This document shows positions 49,879 to 61,339 of a stretch of DNA of 64,000 nt, piece by piece; within the stretch, counting starts at the first letter, position 1, and each line of letters opens with the position of its first letter. The position numbers and the translations under genes are program-made. This DNA is from Citrus sinensis (Eukaryota > Streptophyta > Magnoliopsida > Sapindales > Rutaceae): assembly GCF_022201045.2 (NCBI RefSeq), contig NC_068560.1:32699001-32763000 (forward strand), in the 5' to 3' direction. The notes below the pieces were generated by a model. The model was not told where the DNA came from, searched no databases, and saw only the letters and a program-made list of their open reading frames with translations.

Positions 49879-52013
49879 GTAAGTACAAAATATGAATCTT
49901 CGTTCACATGCAAATATTCATTAATTATTTTAATTTTAGTCTTACTTTATATTTTGACTCCCCCCCCCCCCGGGCACCCATTTTTTTTTTATAATCGGGT
50001 TTTAATGTTTGCTTTTAACTTTTAGCTGCTGTTTTATTTGAATCATTCCGTCCGTAGCCGTGAAATTGCTCAACTTACATGTTTAATTATTGATTATTAT
50101 AATGTGAAAAAGGCACCGAAAAGTTTCTTTGCTCACATATTGCTCATTTGTTTGTTTACGCGTTTGATTCTAAGGAGGCTTAGCTGACATCAAATCAAAT
50201 TTGAAGTGGGCCTTGTATTTTTGTGTTGTGCGTACTGCGTATATATATATAGCTTAAATTCTGGAGGGCACATCTTAAATTCTGAAAAAAAATCTAAAAA
50301 GAAAAAAAAAAGTTGCTTTCATGTCTTTTCTACTTCTTATTTGCTACTGCTAAATGGTTTGATTTCTATAATGCCCATAGTGTGTTTTATTAACAGGAAA
50401 ATATTAAAAAATATATTAAATGCTTCTTTCTCTCTTTCTCTCTTTTTTAATCTTTTACTTTTCTATTTTTCATGGTCTCACTATAGCTCTCAAAGGTATC
50501 ATCCAGGCATCCATAAACTTGTTGATACGTTCACATGCTATGCTTGATACTTACAGTTTGTGGACTGCAATCAATCAGAGACATGGTTACCGTCCAGATA
50601 TAATATAATAAAGGGGAAAACAGATTCTTTTTACCTGGACTACTGTCTTTTTTATTTAGTTATTTAAGAGGGGTTTTATTACGATATGTTTTATTTGTTA
50701 AACAGTTCCTCGCCAGCTTCTCTGTCACCACGTGGGTACATGTCTACTTGAAGAAAAATATTTCTTCCACTGTCGACAGCTACAGGAGTTTAACAACACA
50801 AATTTGCATTTACTTTGTTTTTCTTATTTCAATAGAAGTCCTCTTATTTTGTTATGATCCGTAATTATTTACTGAGTAAATTTGAATAGCATATTGTGTG
50901 TCAGATTGTAATCTCAAAAAAGAAAAAAGGAAATATGCTTTCAATAAAACTCTGGCAAGGTTTTTTCACTCCACTTTTGCCGTTCTGCTTTACTGTGGCC
51001 TTTTTAGTCTTTTTATGATGATTTTGTTGCCGTATAGTTTGGTCAATCTTGCACTTAAAAGAAAGAAACTATATTTACTGTTATAGTTGTACGTGTGAAT
51101 GGTGATTGCTGACTTGGGAGGTCTAGGTACTTCTAATTTGTTCTGCTAAATTACCTAGACTGCATTTGCAAATTTCAGATTGGGTTTCCTTTACATATCA
51201 TATAAAGCTACCTTTTTTTGTTTGACATTGTTTCCATCTTTTGTTTTTTTCTCTTTGGAATTTTATTATTTGGTTAAATATGAATGATAAGTCATTTCAT
51301 CGCACTCACATAGTGAGTTAGAATTCTAATAAATATGAAGTTCTGGTAGTGCCGACAAGATTTACTGATTTAGCTAATTATTAGTGGCTTTATGGTTAAA
51401 GAGCTGTGGTCTACCACTAAAGTGATCTAAAATGGCTCGCATCTGAATCTATCCTAGATTTTCCTGTAGCAGCATACATACTTATTTGAGCTCTTGATTT
51501 GCTTGTAAACGAGAGGATCTTTTTTTATCATGCTCAATGAATTTCAAAACAGGGTCCGTGTAAGATGATTCATGATCAGCAGAAAGTCAATATGTGCCAA
51601 ATGTTTTCTGAAATCCATGGCATCATTCATGAGGTCAACATAGTCTGCATGTAAACTATTTTAAAATTTGATAAGAAAAAAATTGAAGATATAGCTTTTG
51701 GTTCCTTATGTATGATGATTTCATTTATATGAGTCTCTGTCTGTCTTACATCACTTGGAGCAGACTTGGATGCAGATAACGGTTTTATGCTTGTATCCTT
51801 GAATTTTGAAGCTTGAATTTTCTGTTAAAAATATTTGTGCAGGTGGCATCACTTGTTCTTTTGCGTACATATGTACGTTTATCAAAAGAGGAGTGGTTGG
51901 GATTGGGAATCACTTACAGAACCTGCAAATAAATTGTTGTCATTATTAGCGTTTAAATCACTATTATTGCATATATTCTTGGTTTCTGAACCAACGCCAT
52001 AACTTAATTGCAG
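49879..52013 (+). other. Probable long 5'-UTR intron of the FEX gene
   Basis: A good donor (CTCCTG/GTAAGTAC at 49878/49879) closes a GC-richer leader exon that probably starts near 49440-49560. The next acceptor that reaches the coding exon is TTAATTGCAG at 52013. Between them is a 2.1-kb T-rich stretch with no coding signal. It includes a C homopolymer at about 49961-49972. Additional leader exons inside cannot be excluded. Long first introns in plants often carry enhancing signals. Confidence 0.6.
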
Positions 52014-52057
52014 TTGCCTCTGATAACTTGCAAAAAGCTCGTGGCCGGTGGAGTGGC

Positions 52058-54960
52058 ATGGATCAAGGAACAACTCATGATTCTAAATTTAGAACAAGTG
52101 GATCATTCGGTCGGACAATCAGTGTAAGTTCTTCATTGAGGAGGCGCTCTTTAAGTTTATCCAGTGCCGTGGCCTCTCAAATTGATGATGAAATTGAAAG
52201 TGAGTCTGTTTCGGAAGCAGGCGATATTGGGGATCGAGCACTTCCGAGCAAGAGACACAGCGAGAGTGGAAGCCTATGCTTGTCTATTAATAATGTATTA
52301 GAGGATGGAATGGAATTTCCCATTCCAGAGAATAATCTATTGCAACATTCATCTCGTGATCCTGTGGCATTAAATACAGGCTCTGCTGTGACACCTTTGC
52401 CAGAGAAAATCGTATCTCCTATTTCCACCGAGCCATTAGTGTGTCCTGAGTACAAAAACCAAGTGAGCGTGGACCTGATATTTTCTCTTGATTTCTTAAG
52501 CATCACACGAGTAATTTAAATTTCACATTATAGATGGTGCTGTTTCTGGTCTGCATGGTGTTGGGTGATCATATTTATATCAGACTTGTTTATTTCCTAT
52601 GCTTCACAAGTCACAGATAACTGAGGTGACTCATGCTTTTGCTTGCAGGAAAGCAAGAAAACACTGCCGGAGTCATTGGAGTATATATCATGTCTAGTCC
52701 ATCTAGCTGTTTTTGGAATTCTAGGGGTAATCTACATGACCTTCATTTCCTGAAACGTTTACATTGGCAATTGACAATGCTTATTTCGGTTTTGACATGC
52801 AAAATTTTCATTAGCTTTTAACAGTAATTTTGCCTCTGTCTTCTGGTTTTGCATTGGCTTCCCTTTAGGAGTAACCTTACTGCAAATACCTTTTTCGGCA
52901 CTAACTCTCTAAGAAAATTTTGGGTTTTTATTGTTCTTCTGTAGGAGGATATATATCGTTAGTCTTTTCAAATAAAATACAAAAAAAAAAAAAAAACCAC
53001 ATAATAATTCATTAGTTAAAAACAATGTGTAAAAAAGTGTTTTGCAGGTTTTATCAAGATATTTGCTTGAAAAGCTTTTTGGTCCTAGCGTTGCTGGTGT
53101 GACAAGTGACGGAAGCATTCTATACCTTGACCTTCCTTCTAATATGGTATTTCTTTCTCTCTCTCTCTCTCTCTCTCTCACCCACACACACACACAAACA
53201 CAGAGAACTGGAGAAACATACTCATTGAGGTTACACTTGCTCTTGTCTGCAAATTTGACATTCCTGCCTCCTGTTTCCTTCCAATTTCAGTAATTTTAAA
53301 CCTTCTATGTCCCATAATTTTGCTAAAAGAGACTTTAGGACTGATTAATGCAATGCTGTATGCATGTTTGGGTTTTGTTTGAAGATCAAGAAGTTCTGAT
53401 TCGGATGAGGGACACCATGAAACCTCATGTGATCCAATCTTGTAAATAATAAAGGACGAATGCTTTTGGAATTAAAGGTGTTTTAATTCTTTCTTTTTCT
53501 AAAAAGAAAATGAGTGCTCATTCATGAGTTAGAAAATGACATCAGTTGCACTATTTGAAAATTAAGCAAAGCTTAGGTACTTTTTAAATATCGATTAAAT
53601 TTGTTTCCGGAAGTTGGGACTTCTGGGCATTTGGATTTCACCCCAGCTAAATTAGCGTTGTGGTGGATTTGAAGTCATAGGCTTTGGATCTACCTACCAC
53701 TCAAGAGGCTTTCTGCTTTTCAGATAGTAAGCATATTAGGTGAGCCTTCATAATTTGTTTCTTGCCACACCAACGCAACTGGTTATTGTACCAGTTTGCT
53801 TAAAGTAATAATCGGAATTTTTTAGTATGCCTGGAATAGGCTTTTGATGCTTTATAAATTGCCCTTTTTTATTTTATTTTGTTGTTTATAATCTTGTTGA
53901 AAAGTTTTCTTCTGATGCTAATTAATTCATATGCCTTTCAGGTTGGTTCTTTCTTGATGGGGTGGTGGGGTGTTGTTTTCAAAGGAGACATATCAAAAGT
54001 ATCTGATTATTTGGTTATAGGGTTGAACACTGGCTACTTGGGAAGCCTCACGACTTTCAGTGGTTGGAATCAGAAAATGCTCGATCTCACTGTTGATGGC
54101 CATTGGGTTTTAGCTTTCCTCGGCTTTTTCATAGGTAATGAGGGTCACTTTCTAGTAAAAAAAAAATCCTCTAACATAGAGCTGCAAATAACGGGCTTTC
54201 AAATGAAAATTAACATGTTTCAGCTTCATTTTTTCTGCAGGTCTTGCTTTTCGTCCCGTTCTGATTTAATAACACTTTACTCACTGTCCTTATTTTTCCG
54301 TTATGATTCTTTGCAGGCTTGTTTCTTGCGTCCCATTCTATTATATTTGGGATTGAGACAGCCAAGGGTTTCAGGTGGCTTCTAAAAAGATATAGCACAA
54401 GCTCAGGCAAAGAAACACCAAAATCTGGCAGCAACTGGAAGGTGGACAGCTGCAAGCGTCACTTGGCAGTAATATTAGCATTGACGCTGCTCCTATGCGC
54501 TTTGTGGATTGTAAGTGCGGTGCTCTCAAAGGAAGAGTTCGATGGTGGTGGCAGGGCGGCTGAGCTGTGGCTTGGCTGCATTGTTGGGCCAATTGGCGTG
54601 TGGATCAGATGGTTCTTAGCACGACTCAACGGACGTGGATTAGGAAAAGCCGGTACTTTGAGATGGGTTCCGTTTGGTACTCTGATTGCCAACGTCTCAG
54701 CAGCTTGTGTCATGGCTGCTCTAGCTACAGTGAAGAAAGCGGTGGATACCAAGACTTGCAACACTGTGGCATCCGGAATTCAGTTTGGTTTGTTGGGTTG
54801 TTTGAGCACTGTTTCTACTTTTATGGCCGAATTCAATGCGATGAGAGAAAGCACGTCCCCTTGGAGAGCGTATGCGTATGCCTTAATCACAATACTTATC
54901 TCGTTTGGTCTGGGAATTCTGATATACTCTGTACCTGTTTGGACGAAGGGCTACAACTAA
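52058..54960 (+). CDS. FEX: Fluoride export protein FEX (double CrcB domain)
   Basis: This is a fluoride channel/exporter of the CrcB/Fluc family, presumably in the plasma membrane, preventing toxic fluoride build-up. Bacterial Fluc works as an antiparallel dimer; eukaryotic FEX carries both halves in one chain, as here. Exons: 52058-52462, 52649-52726, 53048-53146, 53942-54134 and 54317-54960, giving 472 residues in frame. Residues 1-135 form a polar, Ser-rich, probably cytosolic region (RRRSLSLSSAV). Half one spans about 146-275, with the Fluc signature NTGYLGSLTTFSGW at about 224. Half two spans about 300-470, with PFGTLIANVSAACVM and GCLSTVSTFMAE at about 419. Both halves keep the TTFS/STVSTF-type pore motif. 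The start codon is the first in-frame ATG after a leader intron acceptor. Confidence 0.93.
53153..53198. repeat. Compound (CT)n-(CA)n microsatellite in a FEX intron
   Basis: About eleven CT units followed by about seven CA units. The tract begins seven bases downstream of the exon 3/intron 3 donor (GTATTTCTT at 53147). Length change here could alter donor recognition, and the tract is a convenient polymorphic marker. Confidence 0.9.
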
Positions 54961-56425
54961 AAGCATGCTAAGGCCAGCATTATTAATTTTATGCTTAATT
55001 TTGTTGTGCTTGCTGCTGAAGACCAGTTTTGTGCCGGTTAGTTGGGTGAACTTGAGTCATGAGGGTTCGGTGCTCCGCGTACATCGGGGCAATATTATCC
55101 CGGGTTGAATTTGAAAACTGCCAAATCCTGCGGGTAGCCCGATAGAATTGCCCGATATTAGCAAAGAAATGTACAGAATTACAAAATATCGTTCCAGAAC
55201 CGAGCTTTATTTTTTTATTATAATGTTGACGCCAAAATAGTAAATACAGATGAGTTGGTTAGTAACTCGATTTCAGATCCCTGCATCAGCATTAAATTTG
55301 TTTGGTGGGAAGTTATTGGTTGATCTCGAAGAAAATCCTCCGACTATGAGCAAAATATTCATGAGCATATAAACTTCAAGCTGATGATCACCAAGTACTT
55401 GAAATTACAGAGAATGGTCAGAGCCGCTGAAAGTTTTTCCGGCGTAAACCCTCAAACGCTCAAATCAGTTATTGAATTTACAGGAAAAACCAAATATGTG
55501 ATTTCTAGTTTTTATGAATAAATATTCTTAAGTAAATGTAATAAAAGAATAAAATAAAAATTAAGAAATAAAGTTCCTCCCTTGGCGTGATTGTGGATTC
55601 ATTCTCCTGGCCTGTTGGGTCACTAAACGTTCAAATTGGGTTTGCCCTGCCAACTCTCCATTTCACTCAAATAGTTTCTTTAGACGAACATTCAACATAT
55701 ATATAAATGTAGCTGTCAAAAAAAAGAAGAAGAAAAGACATATAAAATGTAAAACAGTCCATTTATTCCACCAAAATTCATTACAATATCAGTAAAATAA
55801 TAATCAGTAGACCGCAGACAAGATCAACATATCAATTGTACAATTGCATAAACATTTGAAATCATCCGGACAATCGGGGAGAACACTAGTGTAGAAATAA
55901 ACCGGTATAATGAGTGATTTCGCCAACGGCCAACTCGCGAGAGACTGACTCAATTATTCACCCTACACCGGCATAGTGATAGCAGGCTCCACCATCTCGT
56001 ACCATCATACAGCAGAGATACGACAACCAATCATTTTACACTCAAAATGAATTGACAAAAAAAAAAATTCAAATTCACTCCAATTTCCTTTCGCACTCCC
56101 TCTCTAACAAATCCTCACACCAACATAATTTCCTTGGCACCAATGGAGTAGTAAATGGTCTCGAGGACAAGGAAGGACCAAAAGGAATAGCAAACGAAAA
56201 GAATCTCATTCTTTCAGTATTCAAAAAAGAATTAACCTTCTTTTTAAAAAATTGCTGCCACCACTGGTGTCTTCGAGTCACTTTGTTTCCGTATAACTCC
56301 TTGAAATCAAATCATATTTTCCTAGCCATAAACCTAATTATCAGCGTAATTACCACTGGTATTAAATTAATAGTAGTTAATTAATAAGAATTTCGTCTCC
56401 AATTACTCCAGTTAATTAATACTGT
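54961..56425. other. Convergent 3' regions of FEX and the flavonol synthase
   Basis: No gene is supported. FEX and the flavonol synthase face each other tail to tail, so much of this is 3' UTR. The frame at 56052-56384 (110 codons) contains no family signature. Confidence 0.55.
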
Positions 56426-58039
56426 TTACTGGGGAATCTTGTTCAACTTGCAATAAGCATAGTCACTATATTCTTTGGTCTTGAATTTAGCAGGATTCTC
56501 TTCGTTAACGAGCTTAGGATGAGGCCCTACTTCTTGGTCCGGTGGTGGCTCTAAGAATACCGGCCAAGACATTCTTGTCTTGTCCTTGCTCACTGTCGTC
56601 CTGTGAAGCACGCTCTTGTACTTTCCATTGCTCAAAATCTGCCACATAAAAGTTTATAAAGACCAAAAAGGAAAAAAATTGTAAATTAACTATTCATGCT
56701 CTTGTAGGTATTTGGGAATTGATGATCTCGGTTTCCTTTGATCTCCCTCTATTCGATTATTGTCACGTGTACATTCACTCTTTCAATTATATAATTCGTC
56801 AGAAACTACATGCCACAAAAATTCTAATAAAATGGGTTTACAGACAAAGTATACCCTTTTTTTTTTTTTCATTTTCCTTTAAAAGACAAAGTACGAAAGC
56901 AAAAATGTACCTCCATTTGATCCCCAATGTGGATGACAAGGGCATTTGGGATGTACTTTACATCATACCAATGGCCATCTCTTGAAGCCTGAAGGCCCTG
57001 CACGTCGTTGGGCACAAGAAGGGTGATGGAGCTCATATCCGTATGAGCCACCACGCCAAGAGCAAGCTCCGGCTGCGGACACGGCGGATAGTAGTTTATC
57101 TTGAGAAGGTAAATCAAGTTGTCACCTCCCAGAGCTTCTTTCATATCATTTTCTTCTAACCCTAACCCTAACGAGAGACACTTCAGAAGCTTGTCTGCCA
57201 CCCCATGCAGATATTTTCTATATTCCTCGTTAGCTTCCCTGACAATATTCAAAACCAATAAATAAATAAATAAATAACCTAAAGCCTGTAAGGCGTGACA
57301 TTTGAATTATTAGAATGCGGTTAATATCATTTTACTATCTTTTCAATACTGTTGATTAAAGTTATATATTTATTCTAAAATTTGATCTTTCTGATGTATT
57401 CAAGTTCTAATTTGATCTAAATAGATGAAGATGAATTGTTTTATGACATATGGTATTGTAATTCCACGCATCATGTCATTGAAAAGTTATTTTTTTAATA
57501 TTAAATTAGATTTAAACCTAATTGAAGTTGGAATCAGGAAAGCATCCTTTTAAATTTTCATATAGCTCCACGTACCTGTAAGAAGGAATGTTCTCAGGCC
57601 AAAACCGGTAGTCAATAGCAGAAGGAGGCCATATTTTGTGAAACAAATGATCAACCCAACCTTTCTTGCCTTCTAATTCTTTTTGAAGCTTTGAACCATA
57701 TCCTTGTATATCCTTAGAATCAGGAGGCTTTGCATATTTCTCTTTCTCCTCTTGTGGAAGCTCAAAAAACATTTTTCCAACTTTTTGAAGCTCTCTTATA
57801 ACCTCGCCAGGTATCCCATGATTCACAACCTGGAACATGCCCCACTGCTGGCTCGCATCAACGATCGAACGGTGGACCTTTTCCTGATCTGGGTCGTTGA
57901 GATCGATAACCGGAACCTCGAGAACAGCCCCATGGACGGTGGTAATCCCAGGTTGCTCATTCTCTGACCTAATGAACTGTTGAGGGATTGTGTCATTGTG
58001 CTTAAGAGCAACGTCTTGCACTCTCACCTCTCCCTCCAT
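56426..58039 (-). CDS. FLS: Flavonol synthase (2-oxoglutarate/Fe(II) dioxygenase)
   Basis: This enzyme desaturates dihydroflavonols to flavonols (e.g. dihydroquercetin to quercetin) using Fe(II), oxygen, 2-oxoglutarate and ascorbate. It is a cytosolic enzyme of the flavonoid pathway. Exons: 58039-57576, 57238-56911 and 56638-56426, giving 334 residues. The three-exon layout is usual for the family. Iron ligands are His220, Asp222 (VVAHTD) and His276 (VLHRTT). The 2-oxoglutarate site is Arg286/Ser288 in RMSWP. Residues matching the substrate pocket reported for Arabidopsis FLS1 are all present: His131, Phe133, Lys201, Phe292 and Glu294. The FLS-specific patterns PxxxIRxxxEQP (residues in [12 protein letters not shown]) and SxxTxLVP (SSITLLVP) are both intact. 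It is fairly diverged from typical FLS1 near the N-terminus, so it may be a secondary paralogue. Confidence 0.93.
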
Positions 58040-58271
58040 TCATATGCACAATTGATTTAATTTGTGCAACTCTGAAGTTTAAAAACACAAAAGGTGTCCC
58101 TTGAGTAATTTAGCTCTCTGTGGACAACACACGTATCTCTCTCTTTTTATGGAGTTAACGGAAAACCAAAATTTCTGGTGCCTAGCTAGAAAATAGGATG
58201 AGAAAGAATAATGAAGAATATGGACGTGATATTTTGTTCATTTTGATTTTTTTGATCATTTATCAACAGAA

Positions 58272-58281
58272 TCTATTTATA
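58272..58281 (-). promoter_or_regulatory. Possible TATA box of the flavonol synthase
   Basis: Read on the minus strand, TATAAATAGA lies about 235 bp upstream of the FLS start codon. The implied leader would be long (about 200 nt), so a nearer weak site is also possible. Confidence 0.35.
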
Positions 58282-58505
58282 GAAACAATAGGCTGATTTT
58301 TCTCTTGTATTTCGGAAATATTTTGTTTCTAGATACTCGTCGTTCGGATAAAAATAGTCAAGCTATCATCGAAGAACAACAACAAAAATGTCAATTTCGC
58401 CATGAGAGATAGTCAGTCTCTTGACTCTTGAGCGGCTGAGAATGTTATGTAAAAAAAAAAAGGACATGTTATTACAACAACTAAAGTAACCTTCTTTTAT
58501 TTATT

Positions 58506-59000
58506 GATGGAAAAATATCCACCGTCCACCTGTTTTTTCTAACTTTTTCAAAAATACACAATTCTTTTTCTTTTTTTTTGCTGGAATCCACCTAGAATTA
58601 CATTTTGTTTCACTTTTCCACTTCCGTTTGGAATCCGTTAAGAAAACTAACGGAAACTTAAAAAAATAACAATTTTACCCCCAAAACGAAAATTATAATT
58701 TCACCTTAAAAATGCTAAAAATAATCAGATTTAATGATAATTTTACTTTCTTTATTAACCAATAGGGAAAATATTTAGATTTAATTTGATTATTTTTGGC
58801 AATTTTAGGGTGAAATTATTATTTTCGTTTTGGGGAGTAAAATAGTCATTTTTTTAATTTTCTGTTAGTTTTCTTAACGGATTCCAAACGAAAGTGGAAA
58901 AGTGAAACAAAATGTAATTTTAGGTGGATTTCAGCAAAAAAAAAAAATTGTGTATTTTTTAAAAAATTAAAAAAAACAGATGGACGGTGAATATTTTCTC
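58506..59000. mobile_element. Fold-back inverted-repeat transposon (MITE, 495 bp)
   Basis: Nearly the whole element is a hairpin. The left arm (about 58506-58735) is repeated inverted in the right arm (about 58781-59000), with a central loop near 45 bp. Shared blocks include CACCGTCCA, TTACATTTTGTTTCACTTTT, GGAATCCGTTAAGAAAACTA and CCCAAAACGAAAA. TTTATTTATT occurs on both sides (58496-58505 and 59001-59010), compatible with a 9-10-bp target duplication and a Mutator-like origin, though it is low-complexity. There is no coding capacity. It lies 467 bp upstream of the flavonol synthase start codon. Confidence 0.88.
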
Positions 59001-59024
59001 TTTATTTATTTATTTATTTATTTA
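59001..59024. repeat. (TTTA)n microsatellite
   Basis: Six TTTA/TTAT units right at the right edge of the fold-back element. Slippage here may have extended the original target-site copy. Confidence 0.85.
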
Positions 59025-59298
59025 TCCATCTATCTTTTCCTCTTTCGTTTGTGTATTCCAAAGCTACCATTATCATACTTTTATTAAATCAGCTTGCAGC
59101 TTTTGATTTGTAATTTGTAAACATTTTTCAGCTCATCTGAAAATGTTCTTCAACGTTTTGGCTTGTTTCTTATTCTTTTCCTTCTATTTTCTTTCAGCTT
59201 CTGTAAAACGGACGATATGCGACTGCCGTTTTGTGTGAACTTTTGTCCTTTCTAGCAATTACGTTTGAACAAAAAATTGTATCTAAAATTATGTAATT

Positions 59299-59382
59299 AT
59301 AGGTGTTCGTTAAGATTAAAGGTGGGATTCCCCTCCTCAATTAGGTGTTCGTTAAGATTAAAGGTGGGATTCCCCTCCTCAA
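59299..59382 (+). repeat. 42-bp tandem duplication
   Basis: Two adjacent copies, at 59299-59340 and 59341-59382, share AGGTGTTCGTTAAGATTAAA and GGTGGGATTCCCCTCCTCAA. They differ at one base at most, so the duplication looks recent. It lies between the fold-back element and the SelK-like gene, in the 3' flank of the latter. Confidence 0.92.
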
Positions 59383-59634
59383 AAAACAAAAGGGGGGGGA
59401 TTGAATTCCTCAATCAAATAACCATATATCTTGCTTTATTAACCCAAAAATATTATACAGTGATGCTGATTTACAGAAAATCAAAGTTCAACTAGCATAT
59501 TAAAGAGCTTCCATTCGTTTAACATTGAAGATTAAAATACAATATATCGGCTTTTAAAACTTCTACTGACGTGACAGTTTCAAAGTAAGCGTTTTCAGAC
59601 CCGATGGTAAATGTGAAAGGAAAAGGAGCCACTC

Positions 59635-61333
59635 TTAGCCACCACAGCAGGAGCCACAGGCAGGTAAGGAGCCTAAAAGATAAGCAATTAAAATAGTAAG
59701 CAAATTAGGGAAACAGTGAGACATAAAAATATATCTGGAAATTCGAAGAACTGGAAATGTATTCAGGATTTTCAAACTCACTATGGTCATTGCCACGGAC
59801 ATCATTTAGCCCTCGCACATTGTCAAGTCCGCGGGATGGCCCACGTGGACCACCGCCACCATATGGTCCACTTCCTGGACCACCTGGGCCGCCATCCCAT
59901 TTCTTACTAGAACGAGAGCCTTTTCTGTAATTATCAGACTTTTCCATCTACGGCACAAAGGACATTAAGAATAGAAGTTTTTAGACAAACTGCCATCTGT
60001 ATTTCTGAAGAACATACATGCTAACAAGAAGGGAAAATCAAAACATTACCGAAAACATAGTTGCAAAAAATACGCGTATGAAATTGATAATGCTCCAGAA
60101 AAAATCAGTGATTGTACTGATACGCCATATCGATCGCTTGGATTTGACAACACCTAAACAAATATTCAGATGAGTTCAGAGTCAGCTATGCTCATACAAG
60201 TAGCAAGATGATGAACATCCCTGAAATCTGCCATAAGTTTGTTTCAATTTTAAGTACAGTCATTGCAGAAGACCAAGCAATTTCAGCATCCCAATTCTGC
60301 TTATAATCAAGCAACACACACAGAAACTCACAAACAAACAACACCAAGTAAAAAATGGAATCATAATGGAAGACACAGGGGCTTAGATCCCAATGTCAAT
60401 AGTTAAATTGCATGATGCCCAGAAAATTAAGGCCAACAAGCTTTGACAAAATGGATGATTTATAATTATTACCCGTCAATCAAAATTTAATGAAATCACT
60501 TTCTGTTTCAGCAAGAAAGAGAATGTAGGGGATAAGAACTCCAAGTTGTCCAAAGGGGTTCGAAGAAAGTAAGCATCATATCCTACAAACAGATTTTCAA
60601 TATACCAATTCCTGTGGACCTCAGAAAGAAAAAAACTACTTTACAATCAGGAGAAGAACACTTGATGGATAAAATTAAATTTGAAAACTGGGCATATCAA
60701 AAGGTAAAACAAAAAAGAAAAGAAGCATCAAAATAGGAATGTAACTAAAAGAAAAACAAAATCAATGCTTAATTTAAGCTCACTGCTAACTAGTGTTCCA
60801 GATTTCAAACAGAAAAATAGCTAAATAATCCTCAGATCGTTTCACAAGGAAGCCTGTTAATAATTAACTAAAAACTAAGCAACCAATAAGACATAAGTAC
60901 ATTGTGGTCAATGTTAGCGTTGACTATCATCATTGGATGAAACCATCAATCGGATCATGTTTACGGAAACGCTGATCCCTCAAAAACAAGCAATATATAC
61001 AAAAAAATTTTACAAGTCAAAACACCATTCATTGACATTGACGATCAAAGAATAAGACAAAAGAGAAAAAGTAACACAGAAAACATTAATAGAATAATTA
61101 GCCAAGAATAGAACCCCTAAATTCGAATCTCTCACAGAACTCTAATCAACAAATTAACGATACAAAGGCGGGAAAATAATAGCCCTATATTCAGAACAGA
61201 ACTTAGAATCTTAGATTGAAAACCCTAATTTATAGATCAGATGATCAAAATAAATTACAAAAATTTAAAAATCCAAATTAAAAAAATTAGAGAGTGTGTG
61301 TTCTGAGTCCTGACCTCGCTCGACGTAAGCCAT
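59635..61333 (-). CDS. Selenoprotein K-like small membrane protein (Cys form)
   Basis: This is a small single-pass ER membrane protein related to animal SelK, which works with ER-associated degradation and palmitoylation machinery. The plant role is not known. Exons: 61333-61315 (six codons plus one base), 60153-60050, 59947-59782 and 59672-59635, giving 108 residues in frame. The N-terminus MAYVERGVVKSKRSIWRIS precedes one membrane helix (ITDFFWSIINFIRVFFATMF). A Gly/Pro-rich cytosolic tail follows (KKWDGGPGGPGSGPYGGGG, RGLDNVRGLNDVRG) and ends in SSLPACGSCCGG. Where animal SelK has selenocysteine near its C-terminus, this protein has Cys residues, consistent with the absence of Sec in land plants. 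A TGGGCC and a GCCCAA box lie within 300 bp upstream (about 61557 and 61593). Confidence 0.9.
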
Positions 61334-61339
61334 GAGAGC

